Notes under the pieces: generated by a model
Databases searched by the model: none
What the model was told of the DNA's origin: nothing
What the model saw: only the letters and a program-made list of their open reading frames with translations
Shown: piece after piece, positions 9,312 to 18,108 of the stretch
How the letters are laid out: every line of letters starts with the position of its first letter
Numbering within the stretch: position 1 is the first letter of the stretch
Made by a program: the position numbers and the translations under genes
Source: Candidatus Competibacteraceae bacterium
GTDB taxonomy: Bacteria; Pseudomonadota; Gammaproteobacteria; Competibacterales; JAHEDQ01
Length of the DNA stretch: 38,682 nt
Assembly (NCBI GenBank): GCA_024641125.1
Contig: JAHEDQ010000013.1
Location: 1-38,682 of the forward strand
Reading direction: 5' to 3'

Positions 9312-10196
9312 GTGAACGTAGATCGACGGGCGCTGCGACGGGCCGCCGATCGCGCCGCTCACAGTTACGATCAGGCGGCGGTTGTGGCGGCCGAGGTCGG
9401 TCGTCGCCTGTTGGAGCGCCTCGAACTCATTCGGCTGGATCCCAAAGTGGTGGTGGACGTGGGCTGTGGCACCGGCAGCACCACGGAGGGCTTGCTCAAG
9501 CGTTACCGGCGGGCTCGAATCGTCGGCACTGATCTGGCGCTGCAGCCGCTGCGCATCAGTCGGCAACGCGGCGCCTGGCGCCGACGCATTCGCAGCGTAT
9601 GTGCCGACGCCGAAGCCTTGCCGCTGGCTGATGGGTGCTGCGATCTACTGTTTTCCAACCTGATGCTTTATTGGTGCCCAGATCCGCGCGCCGCGCTGGC
9701 GGAATTTCAACGGATACTGCGTCCAGGGGGTGTGCTGATGTTCGCCACCCTGGGGCACGATACGCTCAAGGAACTGCGTGACAGCTGGATCTCTACTGAG
9801 TCGCTCGCGCATACACTGGATTTTGGCGATATGCACGATCTGGGAGATGCCCTGTTGCGCGGTGGCTGGGCGGAACCGGTAATGGATATGGAGACTCTAA
9901 CGGTGACCTACAGCCGCCCGGCTGATCTGTTGCGGGATCTGCGGCATACCGGCGAGACCAACTGCCGTAGCGATCGTCGCCGCAGCCTTACCGGGCCAGG
10001 ACGATTACAGGCCATGACAGCGCGTTATGCCCACGTTTATGAGTACGACGGCCGGGTGCCGGCCACCTGGGAGATCGTTTACGGACATGCCTGGCGTGCG
10101 GTTGGGTCGCAAACGGCTGTGCGACCGGATGGTGTTTCGGAAGTCCGCATCGCAGTTGACGGGCTGCGGGCCACGGCGCCCCGAAGAACGTCTTGA
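9312..10196 (+). CDS. bioC: Malonyl-ACP O-methyltransferase BioC
   Basis: SAM-dependent methyltransferase that methylates malonyl-ACP to start pimelate assembly for biotin. 294 residues from the GTG at 9312 (NVDRRALRRAADRAAHSYD matches the usual BioC N-terminus); an upstream in-frame start at 9249 would overlap the preceding gene and is not credible. Motif I is VVDVGCGTGSTT (about 47-58), followed by the acidic DLALQPL, the DAEALPLADGCCDLLFSNLMLYW block and the ILRPGGVLMFATLG post-motif. The C-terminal lid region with DLRHTGETN and HVYEYDGRVPATWEIVYGHAW is typical of BioC. The other biotin genes (bioB, bioF, bioD, bioH) are not next to it in this window. Confidence 0.92.
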   Translation: MNVDRRALRRAADRAAHSYDQAAVVAAEVGRRLLERLELIRLDPKVVVDVGCGTGSTTEGLLKRYRRARIVGTDLALQPLRISRQRGAWRRRIRSVCADAEALPLADGCCDLLFSNLMLYWCPDPRAALAEFQRILRPGGVLMFATLGHDTLKELRDSWISTESLAHTLDFGDMHDLGDALLRGGWAEPVMDMETLTVTYSRPADLLRDLRHTGETNCRSDRRRSLTGPGRLQAMTARYAHVYEYDGRVPATWEIVYGHAWRAVGSQTAVRPDGVSEVRIAVDGLRATAPRRTS

Positions 10197-10395
10197 ACGA
10201 GCTGAATGCCATCGGCGCGACGACGCCGTGGATCACTCGCACCTACAATGGGGATTGAGATAAGTCAATGAGTTACAGCCTCGTCAGAATTTTCTGTTTG
10301 CATGTGTTCGTTGCGCTATAGCAGAATGAAAAGGCTTAACACCGCACCCCGCTCAGCCTCGAAATCGGGGTCGGTGAGGCATCGCAGGTATAGCC

Positions 10396-10872
10396 GTGGT
10401 TGATGTCTGTCACACCAACTCGGGTGCGGCTTGGCAGTTCGTGCTCAGGCCAAACCGATCGATTTCGTGGCGCGGAACGCTGCTGTTTTTTGGTAGCCTT
10501 CTAGTGATCTCGATGGGTGTCGCTTTGGCCTTCGCCGCACAGGGCCTGTGGATGGTGTTACCGTTCGCGGGACTGGAAATGGCCGCGCTCGGCGCGGCTC
10601 TGTACTTAGTATCGCGCCACTGCCATCAGTGTGAAGTAATTAACATCGGCGCGTCCGAAATTGCCATTGAGCGCGGCTATGATCGCCCCAGTGAACGACG
10701 GGCGCTGCCACGAATATGGTCCCGGGTGGAACTCCTGCAGCCGGCAGGGACTTGGCGATCCACCCGGCTTCTGATTCGGGCGCCCGGTGGTGCGGAGGAA
10801 GTGGGCAGGTTTCTCAACGATTCGGAAAGGGCGCAGCTTGCCGAAAAGCTCTGTCAGGTGTTGCGTTGCTAA
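10396..10872 (+). CDS. DUF2244 family membrane protein
   Basis: 158 residues from a GTG start. It matches the DUF2244 family by the N-terminal FVLRPNRSISWRG block followed by two adjacent transmembrane segments (about 29-47 and 53-70) and a cytosolic C-terminal domain with VEL and a basic patch. The family is recurrent just upstream of the cytochrome c oxidase subunit II gene in proteobacteria, as here (68 bp before coxB), but its biochemical function is unknown. No in-frame ATG is available near the start. Confidence 0.85.
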   Translation: MVDVCHTNSGAAWQFVLRPNRSISWRGTLLFFGSLLVISMGVALAFAAQGLWMVLPFAGLEMAALGAALYLVSRHCHQCEVINIGASEIAIERGYDRPSERRALPRIWSRVELLQPAGTWRSTRLLIRAPGGAEEVGRFLNDSERAQLAEKLCQVLRC

Positions 10873-10940
10873 GTGAGATCGCGGATTGTTCGGCGTGGAC
10901 GATCCGATATGTGGTTTCGGAGTTAAGGGAGTGTGGAGGC

Positions 10941-12071
10941 ATGTCATTGAAGCAGTTGAGTCGCCGGTTCGGCGTGCTTGCAGGCGGCGGCCTACTGATG
11001 AGCTCAAGCTCTGCCTGGGCGGAGTTGGGTTTGAACATGACGCGCGGCGTGACGTCCATCAGCCGGGAAGCATACGATCTGCACATGCTGATTTTATGGA
11101 TCTGCGTGTTGATCGGCGTAGCCGTGTTCGGCGTCATGTTCTACTCGATGTATCACCATCGAAAATCCAGGGGCGCCGTGCCCGCTCAGTTCCACGAGAG
11201 TACAACGGTGGAAATCGTGTGGACCGTAGTTCCCATGCTGATTCTGATCGGCATGGCGATTCCCGCCACCCGCGCTCTGATCGCGATGGAAGACACCAGC
11301 AACGCCGACATGACGATCACCGTGACCGGTTACCAATGGAAGTGGAAGTACGATTATCTGGACGAGGACATCAGCTTCTTCAGCACCTCCAGCACGCCTC
11401 GGGCTCAAATCTTGAACGATGCGGAGAAAGGTGAGCACTATCTGCTTGAAGTAGATAATCCGGTCGTGGTGCCTGTGGGCAAGAAAATTCGTTTCCTGAC
11501 CACGGCGGCGGATGTCATCCACGCCTGGTGGGTACCGGACCTGGGCTGGAAACGCGACGCCATACCCGGCTTCATCAACGAGAGCTGGGCCACCATCGAA
11601 GAACCCGGCATTTATCGCGGGCAGTGTGCTGAACTCTGTGGCAAGGACCATGGTTTCATGCCGGTGGTGGTTGTGGCGAAGACCGAAGAGGATTATCAAG
11701 CATGGGTGAGCGACCAGAAGGCATCGGCTGGCGCCGCTGCCGCGTCGGCTGACCGGGAATGGACACTGGCAGAACTCATGAGCAAGGGCGAGTCGGTATA
11801 CGGCACCGCCTGCGCGGCCTGCCACCAACCCAGTGGGGAGGGCATGGGCGACATGTTCCCGGCCCTCAAAGGCAGCCCGGTAACCACGGCGGGTCCGGTG
11901 GAGGAGCACATCGCAACCGTTCTCAAGGGCCGAACCGGGACCGCGATGGCCGCGTTCGCCGCTCAGCTTGATGATGTTGATCTGGCGGCGGTGGTCACCT
12001 ACACCCGAAACGCCTGGGGCAATGACACCGGTCAACTGGTGCAGCCCACCCAGATCAAGTCCCTGCGATAA
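10941..12071 (+). CDS. coxB: Cytochrome c oxidase subunit II with fused cytochrome c domain (caa3 type)
   Basis: Electron entry subunit of the proton-pumping oxidase; passes electrons from its own heme c through CuA to subunit I. 376 residues from the ATG at 10941, preceded by GGAGG. An N-terminal signal sequence ends in SSSSAWA at about residue 28; two membrane helices follow (about 47-70 and 92-112). CuA ligands are visible as His 194 (HAWWVPDLG) and the C229-AEL-C233, His 237, Met 240 set in [13 protein letters not shown]. The C-terminal cytochrome c domain (about 275-376) has heme-binding C291-AA-C294-H295. The fused domain places this oxidase in the caa3 group. Confidence 0.96.
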   Translation: MSLKQLSRRFGVLAGGGLLMSSSSAWAELGLNMTRGVTSISREAYDLHMLILWICVLIGVAVFGVMFYSMYHHRKSRGAVPAQFHESTTVEIVWTVVPMLILIGMAIPATRALIAMEDTSNADMTITVTGYQWKWKYDYLDEDISFFSTSSTPRAQILNDAEKGEHYLLEVDNPVVVPVGKKIRFLTTAADVIHAWWVPDLGWKRDAIPGFINESWATIEEPGIYRGQCAELCGKDHGFMPVVVVAKTEEDYQAWVSDQKASAGAAAASADREWTLAELMSKGESVYGTACAACHQPSGEGMGDMFPALKGSPVTTAGPVEEHIATVLKGRTGTAMAAFAAQLDDVDLAAVVTYTRNAWGNDTGQLVQPTQIKSLR

Positions 12072-12097
12072 AGCATTCAGTTCTAGGAGTTTGCGGG

Positions 12098-13675
12098 ATG
12101 AGCACTGACGCAATTGCGCATGACGATCACCACGATGAGCCCGCCAAGGGGTTGATGAGGTGGGTAACGACAACCAATCATAAGGACATCGGAACGCTTT
12201 ATCTGCTGTTCTCTCTGCTGATGTTTTTCGTCGGCGGCGCCATGGCGTTGGTGATCAGGGCCGAGTTATTCCAGCCCGGTTTGCAGTTGGTTGATCCGCA
12301 TTTCTTCAACCAAATGACCACCATGCATGCGCTGGTGATGATATTCGGCGCGGTCATGCCGGCTTTCGTCGGACTCGCGAACTGGCTGATTCCAATGATG
12401 ATCGGTGCTCCGGACATGGCGCTGCCGCGCCTGAACAACTGGAGCTTCTGGATCATGCCATTTGCCTTCACGCTGCTGTTGGCCACCTTGTTCATGGACG
12501 GTGGCGCCCCGGCCTCCGGCTGGACCATCTATCCACCGCTGTCACTGCAGACCGGGGACGCATTCCCATTCCTGATTTTTGCCATACACTTCATGGGCAT
12601 ATCCTCGGTGATGGGGTCAATCAACATCATCGCCACCATTCTGAATATGCGGGCACCGGGCATGAGCCTGATGAAAATGCCGCTGTTCGTTTGGACCTGG
12701 TTGATCACGGCTTATCTGCTGATTGCCGTCATGCCGGTGCTCGCGGGCGCCGTTACCATGTTGCTCACAGACAAGTTTTTTGCCACCTCGTTTTTCAACG
12801 CTGCAGGTGGTGGCGATCCGGTCATGTTCCAGCATATTTTCTGGTTCTTTGGCCACCCCGAGGTGTATATTCTGATTCTGCCGGCTTTCGGCATCATCTC
12901 TCAGATCATTCCGACATTCTCGCGCAAGCCGCTGTTTGGCTATGCTTCCATGGTCTACGCCACGGCGTCCATCGCCTTCCTGTCGTTCATCGTCTGGGCG
13001 CACCACATGTTTACGGTCGGTATGCCGTTGGCGGGCGAGCTTTTCTTCATGTACGCGACGTCCCTGATCGCGGTCCCCACCGGGGTCAAGGTGTTCAACT
13101 GGGTTGCCACCATGTGGAAGGGAGCAATCACCTTTGAAACTCCGATGCTTTTCGCCCTCGCTTTCGTCGTCTTGTTCACCATTGGCGGCTTTTCCGGCCT
13201 GATGCTGGCCATGGCCCCGGCCGATTTCCAATACCACGACACCTACTTCGTGGTGGCCCACTTCCACTACGTACTGGTGCCCGGCGCAATATTCGCCATC
13301 ATGGCCGCGGTATATTACTGGCTGCCCAAGTGGACCGGGCACATGATCGACGAGAGCCTGGGCCGCAAGCACTTTTGGCTGTCGGTTATCGGGGTCAATA
13401 TTCTGTTTTTCCCACAACACTTTCTGGGTTTGGCCGGGATGCCGCGGCGGATACCGGATTACGCCCTGCAGTTCGCTGAGTTCAACGCCCTGTCCAGCAT
13501 TGGGGCCTTTATTTTCGGTCTGTCTCAGTTGATGTTTCTTTGGATTGTTATCAAGACCATTCGCGGTGGCCAACAGGCGAGCGATCAGGTCTGGGAAGGC
13601 GCCAAGGGCCTTGAGTGGACGTTGCCTTCGCCACCGCCGTATCACACATTTGAAACGGCGCCTGAGATCAAGTAG
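12098..13675 (+). CDS. coxA: Cytochrome c oxidase subunit I
   Basis: Catalytic heme-copper subunit that reduces O2 to water and pumps protons; 525 residues with about 12 membrane helices, the normal size for an A-type subunit I. Visible signatures: [10 protein letters not shown] near residue 80 (heme a ligand His); [14 protein letters not shown] near 253-266 carrying the CuB His and the cross-linked Tyr; [10 protein letters not shown] near 300 (CuB His pair); and [17 protein letters not shown] near 380-396 with the heme a3 and second heme a ligands. It lies 26 bp after coxB with a ribosome binding site (TAGGAG) ahead of ATG. Confidence 0.98.
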   Translation: MSTDAIAHDDHHDEPAKGLMRWVTTTNHKDIGTLYLLFSLLMFFVGGAMALVIRAELFQPGLQLVDPHFFNQMTTMHALVMIFGAVMPAFVGLANWLIPMMIGAPDMALPRLNNWSFWIMPFAFTLLLATLFMDGGAPASGWTIYPPLSLQTGDAFPFLIFAIHFMGISSVMGSINIIATILNMRAPGMSLMKMPLFVWTWLITAYLLIAVMPVLAGAVTMLLTDKFFATSFFNAAGGGDPVMFQHIFWFFGHPEVYILILPAFGIISQIIPTFSRKPLFGYASMVYATASIAFLSFIVWAHHMFTVGMPLAGELFFMYATSLIAVPTGVKVFNWVATMWKGAITFETPMLFALAFVVLFTIGGFSGLMLAMAPADFQYHDTYFVVAHFHYVLVPGAIFAIMAAVYYWLPKWTGHMIDESLGRKHFWLSVIGVNILFFPQHFLGLAGMPRRIPDYALQFAEFNALSSIGAFIFGLSQLMFLWIVIKTIRGGQQASDQVWEGAKGLEWTLPSPPPYHTFETAPEIK

Positions 13676-13688
13676 CCACCACCTGAAA

Positions 13689-13710
13689 CGCCGGCCCTGC
13701 GCGGCCGGCG
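13689..13710 (+). other. GC-rich hairpin between coxA and the small assembly gene
   Basis: CGCCGGCC (13689-13696) pairs perfectly with GGCCGGCG (13703-13710) around a 6-base loop. No T-run follows, so it is not a standard intrinsic terminator. It begins 13 bp after the coxA stop and could stabilise or separate the coxBA part of the transcript. Confidence 0.55.
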
Positions 13711-13726
13711 TGCCGGAGAACCGTCC

Positions 13727-13837
13727 GTGGACGAACTTGCCCGCCGCAAAGCCGCCGCCCGCCGAACGGCCGTCTGGCTCGCCGTTCTGGCGATCGGAAT
13801 CTATGTCGGCTTTTATCTTTTCGGGGCTCGGGCATGA
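13727..13837 (+). CDS. Small cytochrome oxidase assembly-type membrane protein (36 aa)
   Basis: A 36-residue protein from a GTG start with GGAG eight bases upstream: a basic head (ARRKAAARR) followed by one hydrophobic helix (AVWLAVLAIGIYVGFYLF) and a short tail. Its stop overlaps the ctaG start (ATGA), which argues for real, coupled translation. Small proteins of this layout between coxA and ctaG are known in proteobacteria as cytochrome oxidase small assembly proteins; assigning this one to that group rests on size, position and topology. Likely orientation: N-terminus in the cytosol. Confidence 0.75.
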   Translation: MDELARRKAAARRTAVWLAVLAIGIYVGFYLFGARA

Positions 13838-14406
13838 GCCGGCAGTTGCATGGGCGAGTGGTTTCCCGCCTGGCGCTGTTTACGGTTGCCATGTTTGGTT
13901 TCGGTTTCGCGCTGGTCCCACTGTACGACGTGATTTGTGACGTGACCGGCCTCAATGGTCGAACGGCCGACGAGCCGGCGGACCAGGAGACCTACGTCAT
14001 TGACGAGTCGCGCGCGGTGACGGTGGAGTTTGTTGCTCTGGAGAACGGATATGCCGACTGGGAGTTCCGGCCCGCCGTGACCCGAATGACCGTAGTACCC
14101 GGCAAGGCTTATCACACCACTTTCTTTGCGCGCAACAGGAAAACCGAAGCAAAAGTCGCCCAGGCGGTGCCCAGCGTGGCGCCGGGGCGGGCAGCACGCC
14201 ATTTTAACAAAACAGAGTGCTTTTGCTTCACACGCCAGGAATTTCAGCCCGGAGAAGGGCGGGATATGCCACTGGTGTTCGTACTGGATCCACGGTTGCC
14301 GTCCGATGTGTCCACCGTCACCCTGTCCTACACTTTTTTTGAGCTGCAGGACACTCCGGTTGCGGTCAATAACGGCGTTCAGAAATCAGGGGGAGAGGGA
14401 GTATGA
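13834..14406 (+). CDS. ctaG: Cytochrome c oxidase copper assembly protein CtaG/Cox11
   Basis: Delivers copper to the CuB centre of subunit I. 190 residues: an N-terminal membrane anchor (about 9-30, LALFTVAMFGFGFALVPLYD), then the periplasmic immunoglobulin-like domain. The copper-binding signature CFCF is present in KTECFCFTRQEFQPGE (about residue 130), as in the family. PLYDVICDVTGLNG is the standard Cox11 segment after the anchor. The gene overlaps the preceding small gene and the following coxC by four bases each (ATGA), so translation is tightly coupled. Confidence 0.96.
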   Translation: MSRQLHGRVVSRLALFTVAMFGFGFALVPLYDVICDVTGLNGRTADEPADQETYVIDESRAVTVEFVALENGYADWEFRPAVTRMTVVPGKAYHTTFFARNRKTEAKVAQAVPSVAPGRAARHFNKTECFCFTRQEFQPGEGRDMPLVFVLDPRLPSDVSTVTLSYTFFELQDTPVAVNNGVQKSGGEGV

Positions 14407-15272
14407 GTTCCACGTCGCATGATGGTTACTACGTCCCGCATGGCAGTTACTGGCCGATTACGGCCTCTGTTGCGGTGTTTGTGACCATGCTTGGGGCCGC
14501 CAACTGGCTCAACGGCAGCGGTGGCGGAAGCACCCTCTTCGTGATCGGTCTCATCCTTGTCGTGTTCATGATGTTCGGCTGGTTTGGGACGGTGGTGAAG
14601 GAGAGTCTGGCCGGTCGTTACAATGCCCAGGTGGATCGCAGCTTTCGTTGGAGCATGAGCTGGTTCATCTTTTCGGAGGTCATGTTTTTCGCGGCTTTTT
14701 TTGGCGCCTTGTACTACGCCCGTACCTTCTCCATTCCGTGGCTGGGGGGCGAAGGCAGCAATGCCATGACCAACGCGGTACTTTGGCCTGCGTTCGAAAC
14801 GGTCTGGCCCACCAACGGGCCGGCGGATCTGGGCGGCGCCTACCAGATCATGGGGACCTGGGGGTTGCCCGCGATCAACACGCTGATTCTGCTCACCAGC
14901 GGCGTCACCATCACCTGGGCGCACTGGGGGCTTCAGAAGAACGATCGCAAGCAATTGATTCGTGGTCTGGCGGCCACCGTACTGTTGGGCTTCACCTTTC
15001 TATGTGTCCAGGCCTACGAGTACAGCCATGCCTATCATGCCCTGAACCTGACCCTGGGCAGTGGCATCTACGGTTCCACTTTTTTCATGCTGACCGGGTT
15101 CCACGGTTTCCATGTCACCATCGGCGCCATCATGTTGACCGTCATGCTGGTGCGTTCCGTGCGCGGGCATTTCACCCCTGAGCACCATTTCGCATTCGAG
15201 GCGGCTTCGTGGTACTGGCATTTCGTGGACGTGGTCTGGTTGGGCCTGTTCATTTTCGTCTACTGGTTCTGA
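14403..15272 (+). CDS. coxC: Cytochrome c oxidase subunit III
   Basis: Seven-helix non-catalytic core subunit that stabilises the oxidase and its proton-uptake side. 289 residues; the family pattern is seen in YYVPHGSYWPI, FRWSMSWFIFSEVMFFAAFFGALYYAR (usual helix 3), WAHWGLQKNDR and HAYHALNLTLGSGIYGSTFFMLTGFHGFHVTIGAI, ending WYWHFVDVVWLGLFIFVYWF. Start overlaps ctaG by four bases. Its last 13 bases overlap the 3' end of the convergent DUF2909 gene, which is unusual for two genes of one functional cluster. Confidence 0.97.
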   Translation: MSSTSHDGYYVPHGSYWPITASVAVFVTMLGAANWLNGSGGGSTLFVIGLILVVFMMFGWFGTVVKESLAGRYNAQVDRSFRWSMSWFIFSEVMFFAAFFGALYYARTFSIPWLGGEGSNAMTNAVLWPAFETVWPTNGPADLGGAYQIMGTWGLPAINTLILLTSGVTITWAHWGLQKNDRKQLIRGLAATVLLGFTFLCVQAYEYSHAYHALNLTLGSGIYGSTFFMLTGFHGFHVTIGAIMLTVMLVRSVRGHFTPEHHFAFEAASWYWHFVDVVWLGLFIFVYWF

Positions 15273-15508
15273 TCGCTCGCAGCACCCGCTTCAGGCCCTT
15301 GGAGCGGGTAAATGCCATGGGGTTTGATGGTGCCTGTGAAGTAGCCCACGAACAGCAGCACAAACACCAGCAGCGACAAACCGATCCGCAGCGTTAGCGC
15401 CCGCACCGGCCTCAGGCTCCGACCGCGGTCGCGAATCATGAAAACCATGGCAAGAGCCAGGCTGGCCACAATGATGACCAGGATGGCTACGATGACTAAT
15501 TTGAACAT
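15260..15508 (-). CDS. DUF2909 twin transmembrane protein
   Basis: 82 residues with two membrane helices: about 3-25 (LVIVAILVIIVASLALAMVF) and 40-60 (LRIGLSLLVFVLLFVGYFTG), joined by the basic loop RDRGRSLRPVRAL. This is the pattern of the DUF2909 'twin transmembrane' family, commonly found between subunit III and the SURF1 gene on the opposite strand in gammaproteobacterial cox clusters, as here. The function is unknown; position suggests an accessory role in oxidase assembly. It is divergent from SURF1 with 77 bp between the starts. Confidence 0.85.
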   Translation of the reverse strand: MFKLVIVAILVIIVASLALAMVFMIRDRGRSLRPVRALTLRIGLSLLVFVLLFVGYFTGTIKPHGIYPLQGPEAGAASDQNQ

Positions 15509-15540
15509 TGACGTTCCGAGCGCAAACCGGGGGGTCGACA

Positions 15541-15561
15541 GTATAGTCCAGACTGCTATAC
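15541..15561. promoter_or_regulatory. Inverted repeat between divergent DUF2909 and SURF1 genes
   Basis: GTATAG (15541-15546) and CTATAC (15556-15561) flank nine bases. Each arm contains a -10-like hexamer, TATAGT read rightward and TATAGC read leftward, so this may be a pair of face-to-face promoters rather than an operator. No good -35 element is visible for either direction. Confidence 0.3.
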
Positions 15562-15585
15562 GTTCGGGAACTCGGGCAGACCGTC

Positions 15586-16320
15586 ATGCACATTGGCCGC
15601 TTTGAATTTCGTCCCGGCCTGATTCCCAGCCTGGCAACGCTATTGGTGTTGCCTGTGTTGCTGTCACTCGGTTTTTGGCAGCTGCAGCGGGCGGAATTCA
15701 AAGTGCGGCTCAGCGTTGAACGGGATGATGCGCTGCAGGGCATGCCGGTGGCGCTCCAGCGCTTGCAGCCAGATTGGGAACAAGGTCGCTATCACAGAGT
15801 CGAAGCGCACGGACGCTATCTGCCCGATCGCCAGGTGTTGTTGGACAATCAGATTCTGAACGGACGTCCTGGCTACTGGGTGCTGACGCCGTTTCAGCCG
15901 GAGGGGCTGGACCAATTGATTCTTGTAAACCGTGGTTGGGTGCCCATGGATGCCGATCGAAATCGTTTACCCCAACTGGCTGTGCGCGGGGATATCCGCA
16001 GCTTGATCGGTTACCTGGACCGGCCACCGCGCCCGGGTATTCGCCTGGGCGAGAGTGTGGTCAGCCGGGAGGGCTGGCCTCTGGTTGTGCTTGAGGTCGA
16101 CTACGACGAATTGCGAGTCCGTTTGGGCCAGCCGCTGGTGCCGATGCTGTTGCAACTGTCGGAACAGGCGGAAGATGGATTTGAGCGTGACTGGCGCGTC
16201 ACCGCCGGGTTCGGACCCGATACGCATCGTGGCTATGCGCTGCAGTGGTTTTCCCTGGCGGCGGTGCTGACGCTTCTGTATCTGGGTCTCAACATCCGGC
16301 GTAGACCTGCCAAGGGCTGA
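15586..16320 (+). CDS. SURF1 family cytochrome oxidase biogenesis protein
   Basis: Membrane protein assisting heme a insertion into subunit I. 244 residues with the SURF1 topology: one helix near the N-terminus (about 12-28, LIPSLATLLVLPVLLSLGFWQLQRAEFK), a large periplasmic domain, and a second helix near the C-terminus (about 215-235, YALQWFSLAAVLTLLYLGLNIRR). Family blocks seen: VLLDNQILNGRPGYWVLTPF and LVNRGWVPM. It begins a second, plus-strand part of the cox cluster: SURF1, the CX3C protein, ctaA, ctaB. Confidence 0.94.
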   Translation: MHIGRFEFRPGLIPSLATLLVLPVLLSLGFWQLQRAEFKVRLSVERDDALQGMPVALQRLQPDWEQGRYHRVEAHGRYLPDRQVLLDNQILNGRPGYWVLTPFQPEGLDQLILVNRGWVPMDADRNRLPQLAVRGDIRSLIGYLDRPPRPGIRLGESVVSREGWPLVVLEVDYDELRVRLGQPLVPMLLQLSEQAEDGFERDWRVTAGFGPDTHRGYALQWFSLAAVLTLLYLGLNIRRRPAKG

Positions 16321-16321
16321 A

Positions 16322-16903
16322 ATGCAGCAGACACCCGAAACACCAACCGTAGATCAGGCGACGCGCCGGCGCGGCAGGCGTTCCATGATCCTGGTCGCTC
16401 TGCTGTTCGTCCTTCCGCTGCTACTGGCGGTGTCCTTGTTTGTGGCGGATTGGCGGCCGGGCGGATCGGTCAATCGCGGCGAACTTATCGTCCCGCCGAT
16501 GGATGCAGCTGGAGTGGAACTGGAAGCGGTCAACGGAGGAGAGAAGCACCGATTCGCCGGTCGTTGGACGCTGCTGCATACGGTCAAGGATGCTTGCGAT
16601 ACAAACTGTTTGCGGCGACTTTACGACACACGTCAGGTGCGCCTTGCGATGGGACGGGACATTGATCGCGTCCAGCGCTACCTGCTGGTAACCGATGCCC
16701 ATGCGCTTGCCGATGTGGACCAGGCTCAGCACCCGGATCTGGTTGTGCTGAGGGCTCCGTCCGAAGACATCCTTTCCGCGGAAGTCGGTGTTCGCATCGT
16801 CGACCCACTGGGCAACATCATGATGCGCTACGATCCTGCTCAACCGGCCGACGACGTGCTAAAAGACCTCAAGCGACTGCTGAAGCTGTCCACGGTCGGT
16901 TAG
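16322..16903 (+). CDS. Cox-cluster membrane-anchored protein with CX3C motif (Sco/thioredoxin-like)
   Basis: 193 residues, starting one base after the SURF1 stop. A cytosolic basic head (TRRRGRRS) precedes one membrane helix (about 22-41, ILVALLFVLPLLLAVSLFVA); the rest is periplasmic. Cys 92 and Cys 96 form CDTNC, the CX3C spacing used by Sco copper chaperones, in a WTLLHTVKDACDTNCLRRLY context that resembles a thioredoxin fold after its first strand. A conserved hypothetical of this kind is common between SURF1 and ctaA. A copper or thiol role is inference; I cannot place the third Sco ligand (His) with confidence. Confidence 0.7.
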   Translation: MQQTPETPTVDQATRRRGRRSMILVALLFVLPLLLAVSLFVADWRPGGSVNRGELIVPPMDAAGVELEAVNGGEKHRFAGRWTLLHTVKDACDTNCLRRLYDTRQVRLAMGRDIDRVQRYLLVTDAHALADVDQAQHPDLVVLRAPSEDILSAEVGVRIVDPLGNIMMRYDPAQPADDVLKDLKRLLKLSTVG

Positions 16904-17094
16904 GGTCTGTCACATGCTGTACGGGCGCGACCGCCGCTACTTTCCGGATCGTTTGAGCAAGGCGGTATTCTGAGCCTTATGAAACTGAATGTGGGACACC
17001 CGTGCCGCGAATGGCCGGTTCGAAATGTGCGCCTGAGCCCGCGCATAGGGCTAACGAGCGCCTTCAAACCGGTAACGGATTTCTGAGGTTCGTC

Positions 17095-18108
17095 ATGCAT
17101 CAAAGCGCCTTTACTCGACTGTTGCTGCTGGCTGTGCCCCTTGCGCTCGCGGTCATTGTGCTCGGCGCCTGGGTGCGCCTGTCTGATGCCGGCTTGGGCT
17201 GCCCGGACTGGCCGGGGTGCTACGGACACATCGGTGTCCCGACCCAGGCCGCGGATATCCAGTTCGCCAATGCCGCCTACCCTCAGCGGCCGGTGGAAAC
17301 AGACAAAGCATGGAAAGAGATGATCCACCGTTATCTGGCCGGCGCGCTCGGCCTGGTGGTTCTCGCCCTGCCGGTGCTCGCCTGGCGCCGTCGGGATCAG
17401 CCGGATCAGCCGGTGGTCCTGCCCATGCTGTTGGCGGGGCTGATCGTGTTTCAGGCGATGTTGGGAATGTGGACCGTCACCTTGCAGCTCAAGCCGGTGG
17501 TGGTGATGGCCCACCTGCTCGGCGGGCTCTCCACCCTTGCACTCCTGTGGTGGATGCTGCTAGAGCGCTGGCCGACGCCGGCGGAGCGTCCGTCAGGTCT
17601 TCGGCTGTGGGCCTTGCTGGCGTTTGCGGCCGTGATCATGCAGGTGGCGCTCGGGGGTTGGACCAGCACCAACTACGCGGCACTCGCATGCACCGATTTT
17701 CCAACCTGCCATGGTCAGTGGTGGCCGAAGATGGATTTCGGTGAGGGATTCGTGCTTTGGCGCGGGCTCGGCGTCAACTATGAGTTTGGCGTCCTGGACA
17801 GCGACGCGCGCACCGCCATTCACTACACCCATCGAATGGGTGCCATGCTGGTTATCGCAACGGTGGGGTGGCTGGTGGTCAACGCCATCAGGCAGGGTCA
17901 AAATCGTCGGCTGGTTATGATCGCGGCGGGAGTCGGTGGTTTACTCATACTCCAGGTTGCACTGGGTATTGCCAATGTGCTGATGACGTTGCCTTTGCCG
18001 GTTGCGGTTGCCCACAATGGTGTGGCGGCCCTGTTGTTGTTGGGCGTGTTGACATTGAACCATCTACTTTGGCGGCCTGTGGCCCGTGACACTGGAGGCG
18101 CAGCATGA
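17095..18108 (+). CDS. ctaA: Heme A synthase (COX15/CtaA family)
   Basis: Oxidises the C8 methyl of heme O to give heme A for the upstream oxidase. 337 residues from the ATG at 17095, which has GAGG about eight bases upstream; the frame is open further but upstream residues lack membrane character. Eight membrane helices expected; heme-ligand histidines fall in MIHRYLAG (about 77), MAHLLGG (about 139), HYTHRMGA (about 242-245) and [10 protein letters not shown] (about 305). The paired cysteines of CPDWPGC and CTDFPTC are in the two periplasmic loops, as in many type-2 CtaA proteins. Overlaps ctaB by four bases. Confidence 0.95.
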   Translation: MHQSAFTRLLLLAVPLALAVIVLGAWVRLSDAGLGCPDWPGCYGHIGVPTQAADIQFANAAYPQRPVETDKAWKEMIHRYLAGALGLVVLALPVLAWRRRDQPDQPVVLPMLLAGLIVFQAMLGMWTVTLQLKPVVVMAHLLGGLSTLALLWWMLLERWPTPAERPSGLRLWALLAFAAVIMQVALGGWTSTNYAALACTDFPTCHGQWWPKMDFGEGFVLWRGLGVNYEFGVLDSDARTAIHYTHRMGAMLVIATVGWLVVNAIRQGQNRRLVMIAAGVGGLLILQVALGIANVLMTLPLPVAVAHNGVAALLLLGVLTLNHLLWRPVARDTGGAA

